Source: Ruminococcus sp. Marseille-P6503
Lineage (GTDB): Bacteria; Bacillota; Clostridia; Oscillospirales; Ruminococcaceae
Length of the DNA: 64,000 nt
Assembly: GCF_900604945.1 (NCBI RefSeq)
Contig: NZ_UWPB01000002.1
Span: 124,001-188,000, forward strand
Direction: 5' to 3'
Numbering within the stretch: position 1 is the first letter of the stretch; every line of letters begins with the position of its first letter. Under the pieces are notes generated by a model, which worked only from the letters and a program-made list of their open reading frames with translations, did no database searches and had not been told where the DNA came from. Positions 52,126 through 60,653 of this stretch are shown piece by piece. The translations under genes were made by a program, and so were the position numbers.

Positions 52126-54699
52126 ATGTTTGAGACGGGTTTGCAATATGTTCGTTCTGATTTTCATTTGCATACGTGTAAAGACAAAGAATTTGTTTAT
52201 TCTGGCGAACAAAACTCTTTTATAAACGACTACGTTTCTGCACTGGAAGAATCCAACATAAATGTCGGCGTAATTACAAACCATAACAAGTTTGACTATG
52301 AAGAATATAAGGCTATCCGTAAGGCTGCAAAAAAGCGAGATATATTTATCCTTCCAGGAGTGGAATTAACCGTCAAAGAAGGAGCAAACGGAATTCACAC
52401 GCTAATTGTGTTTAATCCGGATGAATGGTTTGAAGATGGTAATAATCATATTCAAACTTTTTTAACTGCAGCATTCGCCACTATCCCTAATCCTGAAAAT
52501 CGCAATACAAAAAGCGTGTATGATCTTAAAAATGTATTTGAGCAATTAGACGCTTACGGACGAGATTATTTTATAATATTCGCTCACGTAGATCAGAATA
52601 GCGGTCTGTTTAGTGAATGTAAAGGCGGATTGCTCGAATCTTTGGCAGGATTTGCTCCTTTTAGAAATCGTGTTCTTGGCTTGCAAAAATCAAGAACACG
52701 TGATAATCTCGCTCAATTTGAGCGGTGCTGCGGTTATTTGCCTGCTTGTGTTGAGGGTTCTGATCCAAAATCTATTATGGATATAGGCAAGGGAGATAAA
52801 TGCACATATTTGAAAATCGGTGAATATTCATATGCTGCAATTAAATTTGCCTTACAAGATTACAAAGATAGAGTTTGCGAAAATGTCCCAGATAGTAAGC
52901 ACGGATTTATAGAATCAATATCATTCCAAGGTGGGAAATTCGACGGACAAACAATAACGTTCTCCCGTGAGCTGAACACACTTATTGGCATAAGAGGTAG
53001 CGGAAAATCCTCTGTTTTAGAAGCTGTCCGATATGTTTTGGGGCTCACAGCTCAAATGGACAAAGAATATAAGGAATCTCTTGTTAAAAATGTTTTTGGT
53101 TCCGGCGGAAAAGCAACATTAAATGTAGTAGATAAACACGACAAACGATATTCTGTCAGCCGAATATTTGGAGAACGGATAAATGTTCTTGATGAGAATG
53201 GTAATGACTTAAACATAAATCCTCTTAGCTTGTTCGATGGAGTTCAATATTTCGGTCAAAAAGATCTGTCCAGTAGTGCGGATCACGAAAACGGTCTGTT
53301 GGAAAAATTGATTAGTGGCAGAATTGGTCAGCCCTCTAATTTGGATAGCTGTGTGAATGAATTGGTCAGAACAGTAGAACGTTTGCTGGATGTGAGCAAA
53401 ATTCCGCAGCAAATGACCGAAGTTACAGCCCTACAAACCGAACTTGAGCATAAGCTCTCGATTTTTGAAGAAAAAGGTGTAGCGGACAAACTAAAAAAGC
53501 AAAGTGGATACGCTACCGATACCACAAAACTTGATGCGGTAAAGCTTAGAATAGACGCCATTTTGCGTGATATTCGTAATGCGTTTTCAAAGAACTCTGT
53601 TGCATCAAACGCTTTGGAGGGATATAGTAGTGACTTTAATAAAGACATATTTGAAGATGTATCCGCAGTATTGTCGCTAATAGACGCTCAGCTCACACAA
53701 ATCGGTTTTTGCATTACAGAAATTGATACGCAACGTAGTGTTATGGAAGACATCATATCTCGTCTGAAAGAACGAACTGAAAGTTTGGCAGATGAATTTG
53801 CGGAAATTAAAAGGGAGATCAAAGACGACACTCTGGATGTTGATAGTTTTGTTAGGATGACCGCTGAGTTGCAAAAAACCAAAGAAAAACTAAAGCAATT
53901 AAGCGAAGAAGCTTCTTCCAAAGCCAAAATAGAAGCATCTTTCACCAAGGCAACAAGAGAGCGTAATGATGCTCTGTTAGCGACTTATAATGCCTATAAG
54001 GCTGAAACAGAACGCATAAATCAAAATCAAACGGAATTACGAATTGAAATCACATTCAAAGGAGATCGCGAAAGTTTCAAATCTCAAATGAAAACCGATT
54101 TCAAAGGAACCGGAATCACAGAGAATAAATATCAAGCTATTTGCGAGGCGTTCACCGACTACGCTGCCATCATAGAAGATTGGATTATTTTCGATGGGGC
54201 AAAGTTAAAAAGTATTGTTACACCCGGCGAATATGTAAAATTGGAAGAAAAACTTTGCTCTCAATACGAAGATTTGTTGAGTAGGCAAGTTGAAAACAAA
54301 GTTGATATTTATTATCACGGAAAATTGTTGCGACAACACTCTATTGGTCAACGAGCTTCGGCTCTTATACTGTTCATATTGACACAGGACGATAATGATG
54401 TCATCTTTATTGATCAACCGGAAGATGATCTTGATAACAAAGTAATCTATGACGAGGTTATTACGGCAATTGCACAGAAAAAGCCGCATATGCAGTTCAT
54501 ATTCGCCACGCACAATGCCAATATTCCTGTTCTTGGTGATTCCGAAAGAGTGTTGGTTGTTGAATTCCAGGAAACCAAAATTGATGTTGCTCAAGGTAAC
54601 ATTGACTTGAGTTCTACGCACCAGCATATTGTTGACATTATGGAAGGTGGTAAAGAAGCGTTTGACAAGAGACAACTTATCTACACTTCTTGGCACTAA
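52126..54699 (+). CDS. PHP-domain + SMC-like ATPase (TrlF-like), defence-associated
   Basis: The protein has 857 residues. It opens with a PHP phosphoesterase domain: YVRSDFHLHTCKDKEF (HxH metal motif), VGVITNHNKFDYEEY, FILPGVELTVKEG, and YFIIFAHVDQNSGLF and ACVEGSDPKSI for later metal ligands. An SMC/ABC ATPase follows, with Walker A LIGIRGSGKSSVLEAVRYV at ~288, two coiled-coil stretches (~405-470 and 540-640), Walker B DVIFIDQPEDDLD at ~756 and a switch region IFATHNANIPVLGD. This is the TrlF-family arrangement often found beside R-M genes. It is the fourth gene of the operon, 39 bp after the endonuclease. Its role is probably ATP-driven sensing coupled to nucleic-acid or nucleotide hydrolysis, which is inference. 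Confidence 0.8.
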   Translation: MFETGLQYVRSDFHLHTCKDKEFVYSGEQNSFINDYVSALEESNINVGVITNHNKFDYEEYKAIRKAAKKRDIFILPGVELTVKEGANGIHTLIVFNPDEWFEDGNNHIQTFLTAAFATIPNPENRNTKSVYDLKNVFEQLDAYGRDYFIIFAHVDQNSGLFSECKGGLLESLAGFAPFRNRVLGLQKSRTRDNLAQFERCCGYLPACVEGSDPKSIMDIGKGDKCTYLKIGEYSYAAIKFALQDYKDRVCENVPDSKHGFIESISFQGGKFDGQTITFSRELNTLIGIRGSGKSSVLEAVRYVLGLTAQMDKEYKESLVKNVFGSGGKATLNVVDKHDKRYSVSRIFGERINVLDENGNDLNINPLSLFDGVQYFGQKDLSSSADHENGLLEKLISGRIGQPSNLDSCVNELVRTVERLLDVSKIPQQMTEVTALQTELEHKLSIFEEKGVADKLKKQSGYATDTTKLDAVKLRIDAILRDIRNAFSKNSVASNALEGYSSDFNKDIFEDVSAVLSLIDAQLTQIGFCITEIDTQRSVMEDIISRLKERTESLADEFAEIKREIKDDTLDVDSFVRMTAELQKTKEKLKQLSEEASSKAKIEASFTKATRERNDALLATYNAYKAETERINQNQTELRIEITFKGDRESFKSQMKTDFKGTGITENKYQAICEAFTDYAAIIEDWIIFDGAKLKSIVTPGEYVKLEEKLCSQYEDLLSRQVENKVDIYYHGKLLRQHSIGQRASALILFILTQDDNDVIFIDQPEDDLDNKVIYDEVITAIAQKKPHMQFIFATHNANIPVLGDSERVLVVEFQETKIDVAQGNIDLSSTHQHIVDIMEGGKEAFDKRQLIYTSWH

Positions 54700-54712
54700 T
54701 TTCTTCTCCCAT

Positions 54713-54931
54713 CGTGGCAACGTTTTGGCAACAAAAAATCAGATAGCCTCTACTATCTGAATAATGAAAGCAATGCAAATAATTCGAGCCAAATCCCATA
54801 AGCAAATCTGTTTAGGATTAAATAACGGGGAGCGAGTGGGAATAGTAGTCAAAACGTCGCAAACCCGCATAAATACTGGGGTTTTAAAAGGCAAAATGTC
54901 CTCGTGACAACATTTTGACAACATCTGAAAA
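54713..54931. repeat. Paired att/arm-like direct repeats after the defence operon
   Basis: TGGCAACGTTTTGGCAAC (near 54714) and TGACAACATTTTGACAAC (near 54905) share the same spacing and flanking bases. The doubled '(T/G)G(A/G)CAAC' units resemble the arm-type sites found at the ends of tyrosine-integrase elements. A hairpin CAGATAG/CTATCTG (54742-54761) and AAACCC/GGGTTT lie between. This may be the right end of the mobilizable element. Confidence 0.4.
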
Positions 54932-54943
54932 TTATTCATAAAT

Positions 54944-54985
54944 AAAGAGCTAACAGATTTCTGTGTCTGTTAGCTCTTTTTGTTT
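54944..54985. terminator. Bidirectional terminator at the element's right flank
   Basis: AAAGAGCTAACAGA (54944-54957) pairs perfectly with TCTGTTAGCTCTTT (54966-54979), with T-runs on both strands (54977-54981 and the left side). It also ends the degraded leftward fragment at 54993. Confidence 0.8.
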
Positions 54986-54992
54986 TGCCCAA

Positions 54993-55138
54993 TTACATAT
55001 TTTTGAGTTTATCCTTGAATTCTTCGACCATTGCATCGCTGAATTCCTGCTACGGTACTTTCGCCCAAGTTTGTGTGGTATCGAGCTTCGGATATGTATA
55101 ACGCCATTCGTCATACTCTGAACCAATGTCAATAAAGT
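54993..55138 (-). pseudogene. Degraded gene fragment, right paralogue
   Basis: The minus-strand frame reads SEYDEWRYTYPKLDTTQTWA, KVP, a TAG, then QEFSDAMVEEFKDKLKNM and TAA, followed by a terminator. It is the better-preserved relative of the fragment at 43563-43745. Its 5' part is cut off by the IS3 remnant. Confidence 0.55.
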
Positions 55139-55150
55139 GGACAAGAAAAA

Positions 55151-55610
55151 TCAGAAAAAATTGGATTCAGCTTGAATAGGAGTCATTCCGTTATTATGAG
55201 AATGAGGTCTTACCGAATTGTAAAAACCGTTAATGTATTGAAAAACAGCGAGGTTTAAATCCTCAAAAGAAGAATAAGTCTTACGATTAACCTCTTCCTT
55301 TTTCAAGTATTTGAAAAAGCATTCCATAACAGCATTATCATAAGGATGCCCCTTTGCCGAAAAAGACTGAATCATGTTCAGATTGTCCAGATGTCTGCGA
55401 AATTCAGAGGATGTGAATTGGCTCCCTTTGTCCGTGTGGAATATTATACCTATGGATTTGCCTCTTGCGGCAACAGCCGCATTAACGGTATCTATCGCAA
55501 GTTTAGTATCAATTTTATTTGATGATTTGATCCTATCATAATGAAGATAAAAAATAAAGCTGTTTGCATATAACGGCGATACCGCAAAAGAATTTTCCCA
55601 AACAACATTT
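55151..55610 (-). pseudogene. IS3-family transposase (orfB) remnant
   Basis: The frame from ~55610 leftward shows ANVVWENSFAVS (start of the integrase core), then after an internal deletion IDTVNAAVAARGKSIGIIFH, TDKGSQFTSSEF (second catalytic Asp), MIQSFSAKGHPYDNAVMECF (catalytic Glu) and the C-terminal YINGFYNSVRPHSHNNGMTP. The first Asp and the orfA frame are missing. Neither terminal inverted repeat is recognised. It is inactive debris that joins the mobilizable block to the peptide operon. Confidence 0.8.
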
Positions 55611-55937
55611 GCACAGTAACTTGCAGTTTATTGATTTTCACAAGATAAACTTAGATGCATTTCGTAAAGCTGCAAACTTTGCGATAACCTCTTAAGCGCT
55701 GCAATACTATTTTGTGCAGAATTTCCTCCTCTTAATAATATGTGCAACAAAAGTAAATCCGATCTGAAAACAGGCTAGATTTTTTATATATTTTACAGAA
55801 AACAGTTTTGCGTTTGTTTATATTGTACAAAGATAATATACTTGATTTGATTATAAATAACAAAGTTTGCCAAAAGATATTGTATTTTATTAAAACTTAT
55901 GATATTATATTTATATTAAATACAGGAGGTAAAACCA

Positions 55938-55961
55938 ATGTGTTGCGTTAATATGATATAA
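55938..55961 (+). other. Seven-codon leader frame with strong Shine-Dalgarno
   Basis: ACAGGAGGT precedes ATG at 55938; the frame reads MCCVNMI and stops at 55959. It lies about 75 bp upstream of the small secreted protein gene. It could be a regulatory leader or simply chance. The rest of 55611-56035 is AT-rich without genes. Confidence 0.3.
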
Positions 55962-56035
55962 ATATCTATTAAATACTTTATAGATCAACTTTAGGTTGCA
56001 AATAATTTACGTTTTAATTAGAAAGGATAGTTAAT

Positions 56036-56416
56036 ATGACTAAGTTGAAAAAAATATCGGCCATTTTCGCTACGGCAGTTATGACGATGATCATTGCGGC
56101 AGGTGTTTGTCAAGCTACAAATTTTAGTGATGTTGTAGTTTCGGGTACAGGTTCAAAAACATTAATGAATAAGAAAGTAAGTATTCAAACGATGACGCTT
56201 AAGGTAACATCTTGTAAATTTACGGATTACTTTATTACAAAAGGTAAAATCAATTATGAGCTTTGGTCTGCGGGTTATTCTGAGACGAAAAAAGGAACGA
56301 CTGGAACTTTTTATTTTGCACCTCTGAATTCAGCTTCAAAAACCTATTTTCTTGACGCTCAATGCACGGACACAACTTCTAAAGCAAAAATTTCCGGAAA
56401 TTATGACCATGCCTAA
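56036..56416 (+). CDS. Small secreted protein heading an ABC-transporter operon
   Basis: The protein has 126 residues behind AGAAAGGATAG. The signal peptide has a basic start (MTKLKKI) and core (FATAVMTMIIAAGVCQA), with cleavage near QAT-NF. The mature part is Thr/Ser/Lys-rich and beta-rich: DVVVSGTGSKTLMNKKV, ISYELW-like INYELWSAGYSETKKG, TGTFYFAPLNSASKTYFLDA. Two cysteines (SCKF, QCTD) could form a disulfide. It is followed by a hairpin and then the transporter genes, a typical precursor-hairpin-transporter order. It resembles in layout the secreted protein at 38575-39054. No enzyme motif is seen. Confidence 0.6.
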   Translation: MTKLKKISAIFATAVMTMIIAAGVCQATNFSDVVVSGTGSKTLMNKKVSIQTMTLKVTSCKFTDYFITKGKINYELWSAGYSETKKGTTGTFYFAPLNSASKTYFLDAQCTDTTSKAKISGNYDHA

Positions 56417-56423
56417 TAAAACG

Positions 56424-56458
56424 ATTGCTCCGAGTACCCATTATGTGCTCGGAGCAAT
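56424..56458 (+). terminator. Intra-operon hairpin (partial terminator or processing site)
   Basis: ATTGCTCCGAG (56424-56434) pairs perfectly with CTCGGAGCAAT (56448-56458). The tail TGATATTTCG is weakly U-rich, which fits a leaky terminator giving more precursor than transporter mRNA. Confidence 0.65.
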
Positions 56459-56484
56459 TGATATTTCGTAAATGGAGGAATAAA

Positions 56485-57348
56485 ATGACACAAGCGTTTA
56501 ATTGGCAATTTAAATTGATGATAAACAGATTTAACTTTAAGGTGGCATTTACTGCAATGATGTTTATAAGCGTTGCGTCTACTGTCTATAATGTTTTGAA
56601 ATATCATAATATTGACCGAACATCTGGAATTGATAGTTCCTTTGCATACATATTTAACCAATCAAACGAACTGCTGCCTTTAATAATTATTTTTATGCCG
56701 GTTATTGCAGTTCTTCCGTTTTCAACGATACATACTTCCAATCGGAGTTTACATTCTTCGCCTTTGTATTTTTCACGATTTGGTATAAGTAAATATTATA
56801 TCTCTCAAGCGTTGTGTTCATTTGCAGGTAGCTTTACGGTAACTTTGTTACCGCTGCTAACTAATATAACTTTAAACAATATTTTTTTTCAAAGTACAAA
56901 ATATGACGGCTGGAATACTTATTTTTCTGCGTTGACACAAATTTCTCCTAAGCTGCTATCTGAACAAACAAATTATCCATATACGATTACTTTTGCAAAA
57001 TTATTTTTTGAACACCCTATTATGTATACAGTCTTGTTCGCAGTTGCATTAAGTTTATTTATTGGTTTATGCGGCGTTCTATCTTATTCAATTTCTCTTG
57101 GGATAGAAAGGTTTGCTATACTGTCGGCTCTTCCTATGGAAATTATTGTGTTTCTTGGACTTCAGCAAAGCAATGGAGCCGTTTTGTCTTATAATCATAA
57201 TTTTGTTAACCTTAATATAATGAATTACTTTACAGTCAACTCATTGATGGGCAAAAATTATTTTATTGTCGTTGCTTTCTGTGCGCTTATGCTGGCTGTT
57301 TCCGTTGCGCTTATATATTGTAAGATCAAGCGGAATCAATTTGATTAG
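56485..57348 (+). CDS. ABC-2-like membrane permease subunit A
   Basis: The ATG at 56485 follows ATGGAGG; an upstream in-frame start at 56425 lies within the hairpin. The protein has 287 residues and about six membrane helices (VAFTAMMFISVASTVYNVL, LPLIIIFMPVIAVLPFS, YTVLFAVALSLFIGLCGVL, FIVVAFCALMLAVSVALIY). The NSLMGKNY loop near the C-terminus is extracytoplasmic or cytoplasmic by position. It should pair with the next gene product. The ABC-2 classification is from topology only. Confidence 0.7.
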   Translation: MTQAFNWQFKLMINRFNFKVAFTAMMFISVASTVYNVLKYHNIDRTSGIDSSFAYIFNQSNELLPLIIIFMPVIAVLPFSTIHTSNRSLHSSPLYFSRFGISKYYISQALCSFAGSFTVTLLPLLTNITLNNIFFQSTKYDGWNTYFSALTQISPKLLSEQTNYPYTITFAKLFFEHPIMYTVLFAVALSLFIGLCGVLSYSISLGIERFAILSALPMEIIVFLGLQQSNGAVLSYNHNFVNLNIMNYFTVNSLMGKNYFIVVAFCALMLAVSVALIYCKIKRNQFD

Positions 57349-57376
57349 ATAAGAATAAAATGTTGAGGTATTTCCA

Positions 57377-58105
57377 ATGAAAAAAATATATTTTGCATTA
57401 TTATCTTTTCCGATAGTTCTTATTTTCTCTGCCGCTGAAATTTTTGAAGTAACAAATACCAATCAATTTTTTTGTAACATTATGCAATCTATACTTGGCT
57501 CAAAAAATGCGGACGAAGTATTTTTACAGGGCTTTTGCGTTGGCTGCATTGTACCTGTTTTGTTTTCTGTTTTTTACGGAACTCATTTTTACCATGATTT
57601 AATGATTGGCGGCGTTTACATTTTCACCAGACAAAAAAACCGTATTAAATGGTACATAAGTCATTGCTTGAGTTTAACAGTTTGCGCTGCAATTTATTCT
57701 GTAATTTTCACACTTACGAAATATTGTATCAGCTTCGGTTTTTCGTCAAATCTAATAACAACTCAAAATATTGTATCGGCGGTTACTATATGTATATCTG
57801 TTGCTCAAATTGGTATAGTTGGGGCGATAATAATAAATACTTTAGTTATTTTATTCGGAAGCGGCATTGGGTACTCGGCAGGAATAGGAATAATTTTTTG
57901 TCTTTTGGGAGCAGGATATATTACCCGATTTAGTAATGCTGTACTGATGTCTGTCAATCCATTCTCGTCATACATACGCGCTTTTGGTGGCGGTTTTGAT
58001 ACAATAAGATTTTTTGTTCAGATAACAAGCATTATACTTTTTTTATCACTGGGATATATATCGGTAAGAAAAATGGATATTGGATTAAGTAACAAGGAGA
58101 TATAA
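57377..58105 (+). CDS. ABC-2-like membrane permease subunit B
   Basis: The protein has 242 residues and about six helices (FALLSFPIVLIFSAAEIF, FCVGCIVPVLFSVFYGTHF, LSLTVCAAIYSVIFTLTKY, GIVGAIIINTLVILFGSG, AGIGIIFCLLGAGYITRF, FFVQITSIILFLSLGYI). The weak GAGGT site lies in the gap after permease A. Partner of the 56485 product; the ATPase gene starts 2 bp after its stop. Confidence 0.7.
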   Translation: MKKIYFALLSFPIVLIFSAAEIFEVTNTNQFFCNIMQSILGSKNADEVFLQGFCVGCIVPVLFSVFYGTHFYHDLMIGGVYIFTRQKNRIKWYISHCLSLTVCAAIYSVIFTLTKYCISFGFSSNLITTQNIVSAVTICISVAQIGIVGAIIINTLVILFGSGIGYSAGIGIIFCLLGAGYITRFSNAVLMSVNPFSSYIRAFGGGFDTIRFFVQITSIILFLSLGYISVRKMDIGLSNKEI

Positions 58106-58107
58106 GA

Positions 58108-58755
58108 ATGAACAAAATCACAATTGAAGGACTTACAAAAAGAATAAAGGGTAATATTATTCTCGACAATATAAACATTGAATTGCATGGAGGAAAAATT
58201 TACGGTTTGGTCGGCAGAAATGGTTCAGGAAAAACCATGCTGATCAGAAGCATTGCAGGCCTGATGAAACAGTCTGAAGGGAGAATATTATATAATGGCA
58301 AAGAATTGTATAAGGATATCGACTTAATTCCCAGACTAAGTCTTGTAATTGAAAATATCGGGCTGTATCCTGAATTCAGCGGATTTAAAAATCTTAAAAT
58401 GCTGGCAGATATTCGTAAGATAATTGACGATAAACAAATAAAGTCTACAATGGAAGCTGTTGGACTTGATCCTGATGACAAACGCAAGGTGAGAAAATAT
58501 TCTTTGGGTATGCGCCAGAAGCTAGTTCTTGCCCAAGCGTTTATGGAAAATCCCGACGTTATTCTTCTGGACGAGCCAACTAACGCTTTAGACGAAAACG
58601 CGGTTAAGCTAATATACGATTTATGCGAAAAGGCAGTACAGCGCAATGCAATAATTGTAATTGCAAGCCACAATAAAGAGGATATTTCTCAGCTTTGCGA
58701 CGAGAAATATTTTATTTGTGAGGGCAAGTGTTTTATTGAGGAGGAATTATTTTGA
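58108..58755 (+). CDS. ABC transporter ATP-binding protein
   Basis: The protein has 215 residues with all motifs: Walker A IYGLVGRNGSGKTMLIRSI, Q-loop region LVIENIGLYPEFSG, signature KYSLGMRQKLVLAQAF, Walker B DVILLDEPTNALDE and H-loop VIVIASHNKED-like IIVIASHNKEDI. The class is that of antibiotic-peptide/BcrA-type exporters, which suits transport of, or immunity to, the secreted protein encoded at 56036. It overlaps the next gene by 4 bases. Confidence 0.92.
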   Translation: MNKITIEGLTKRIKGNIILDNINIELHGGKIYGLVGRNGSGKTMLIRSIAGLMKQSEGRILYNGKELYKDIDLIPRLSLVIENIGLYPEFSGFKNLKMLADIRKIIDDKQIKSTMEAVGLDPDDKRKVRKYSLGMRQKLVLAQAFMENPDVILLDEPTNALDENAVKLIYDLCEKAVQRNAIIVIASHNKEDISQLCDEKYFICEGKCFIEEELF

Positions 58756-59504
58756 GGCTGTTTATTTCAATTCAGGCAGCAATGATTTTGATTGCTTGCT
58801 GTATTTGCGGAGTAGTAACGAGCAAACAAAGCGATGCAGGTTTTATCGGAGAAAAAAACTATGAGGAAGTAGTTAAAATAAATTCCGGCGCATATATTAT
58901 TTCTGAAGAAGACGCAGTTTTAAATCAGTCAGTTGAAGATTATATTGATTTTTTTGATAGTATGTATTCAAATTCAAAAAATCTCTTTTTTGATAAACAG
59001 ATTATTATAGCGACCGCAAAGGACAGTTATTATTTGTATGATAAAAGTTTTCAGCAGGAAATTGTAATTGACGATGTTATTGACGGCGATGAAGAATTGA
59101 TCGGTCAAACTATGCAAATGTTGTGTTCCGGCGGATTTTATTTTGAAACGCCTGAAGAATTTAACAAAAGAATTTATCATAGCGCATTTTTAAATAAAGA
59201 AGTTACGCCGGAGGAAAACAGGCGGCAATTTATGTTTGATTTTGGCGGTTTGAACGTTATGAAGCCCGGGCACACTTATCTGATTTTTGCCCAGTCAATT
59301 GATTTCGGCAATTATACTATGATCTGTGCGGACAAACATCAGTATACATGGTTTGATTTGTCTCAGACAGAAACGAAAGTTATGGAAACAAATTCGTTTT
59401 CAGATTACTGCAGCAATGAAATTTTTACAAATAGTAAAGCTGTTGTTGATGATTATTATAGGCTGAAAAAAGATGTACTGAATTACTATGATATACGAAG
59501 ATGA
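58752..59504 (+). CDS. Extracytoplasmic protein closing the peptide/ABC operon
   Basis: A TTG start at 58752 follows GAGGAA, giving 250 residues. The N-terminus FISIQAAMILIACCICGVV is either a lipoprotein signal (Cys in LIACCIC) or a signal anchor. The mature part is acidic, with QSVEDYIDFFDSMYSNSKNL, QMLCSGGFYFETPEEF, NRRQFMFDFGGLNVMKPGHT and a helical C-terminus. I recognise no domain. Its place beside the ATPase suggests an immunity, receptor or chaperone role for the secreted protein. Confidence 0.6.
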   Translation: MRLFISIQAAMILIACCICGVVTSKQSDAGFIGEKNYEEVVKINSGAYIISEEDAVLNQSVEDYIDFFDSMYSNSKNLFFDKQIIIATAKDSYYLYDKSFQQEIVIDDVIDGDEELIGQTMQMLCSGGFYFETPEEFNKRIYHSAFLNKEVTPEENRRQFMFDFGGLNVMKPGHTYLIFAQSIDFGNYTMICADKHQYTWFDLSQTETKVMETNSFSDYCSNEIFTNSKAVVDDYYRLKKDVLNYYDIRR

Positions 59505-59727
59505 CTACCATATGCGTAATTGGTCTGAAATGCAGAAGAGATCGGGAAAGTATCGTATAACTATCTGATTACTTAAATATTACAGCACATATAACAGCAG
59601 AGATATTGCCGGACTAATCAATTTAATTTGACAGACAAGAGAGAAAAACTGTATGTAAAAATCACTAAAAGTATACAACATTTTTAAGCGTTTGATATAG
59701 AAGTTAGTTATTACTTATAAAATTGTC

Positions 59728-59930
59728 TTGACATTCTCAATTAAAAACATTATAATACTAACTTGATAAATACCGTTAAAGCATGCAGGAAAGAAAAAAC
59801 AATAACACGAGATTTACTTGATAAATCTATAGGTGTTTTAAGACGTTCAATCGTATTGATCGATGGTCATCTGTTTACTTACAAAATATATACATTCCGC
59901 ATACAGTCAGAGAAAGTTTATATTTGTTAA
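59728..59930 (+). other. Near-perfect promoter with only a doubtful 55-codon frame downstream
   Basis: TTGACA (59728-59733), a 17-bp spacer and TATAAT (59751-59756). A TTG at the predicted start site (59763) opens a 55-codon frame (ACRKEKTITRDLLDKSIGVL, RRSIVLIDGHLFTYKIYTFR) that ends at 59928. There is no ribosome site, so it would have to be leaderless. It may be a gene remnant or a short RNA. The rest of 59505-59956 shows nothing recognisable. Confidence 0.35.
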
Positions 59931-59956
59931 TTGAGTGAATACCGCAACCAATAATG

Positions 59957-60412
59957 TCATAGTTTAGATTTAATACTATTACTATAATAATTGGATACTA
60001 TTAAATTGACATATAAAGAATCAGACTTTGAAGTTACTGTAAATGTATTATTTGAAAATTCAAACATATTTTTAGAGCTTACACCGTCATCGTGATAGGC
60101 ACTTTTCAGAGTTACATCGGCATTAGGCTTAATATTAATTTCAAGGTTGTTTATTTTGTATGCTTCACTATTTTGATAATTATTGAATGTAACCGCAATA
60201 TTATAATCAGACGAATCAGCAACCGACGTCTTGGTGATTTTTAAAGATGATTTTACGGAGTGTCCACTCTTAAAATCGTGTACAAGCACTCTATTAAAAT
60301 CATTGTCACTGAATTCTATATCTTTTGAATTTGTTGATATTAACTCATCTTTAAGATAAAGGAAGCCAATAGTTAGTATTAGTATAATAATTATTATAAT
60401 TGATATAGACAC
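59957..60412 (-). CDS. Membrane-anchored hypothetical protein (start region probably frameshifted)
   Basis: The open frame from GTG 60412 gives 151 residues: an Ile-rich membrane helix (SIIIIIILILTIGFLYL) and a beta-rich extracytoplasmic domain with VLVHDFKSGHSVKSSLKITK, NLEINIKPNADVTLKSAYHD and NTFTVTSKSDSLYVNLIVS. It looks like an FxLYD/DUF4352-type small surface domain, but I cannot prove it. Upstream, ATG at 60428 followed by six A's is one base out of frame; with five A's it would give MKKILVSISII in frame. The gene may thus be shifted in a homopolymer, or GTG is used. Confidence 0.5.
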   Translation of the reverse strand: MSISIIIIIILILTIGFLYLKDELISTNSKDIEFSDNDFNRVLVHDFKSGHSVKSSLKITKTSVADSSDYNIAVTFNNYQNSEAYKINNLEINIKPNADVTLKSAYHDDGVSSKNMFEFSNNTFTVTSKSDSLYVNLIVSNYYSNSIKSKL

Positions 60413-60653
60413 TAATATCTTTTTTCATATTAACACGCCCTATTTTTAATTAAAGTAACTTGTACAGTATAAATGTTGACCTGATTTATCAGTACTATAA
60501 CCGCCCAGAGAATTCTTTTTGGTTATACTGGATTCCAGTATGTTTGATAGCGTTTAGTTTTTCCCTTGACTTTGTGCTGAATATAATATAAAATATTAAT
60601 ATAATTTAAATTGAAAGACCAGCTATAAAAAGTCAATACCCAAAATGAAAAAA

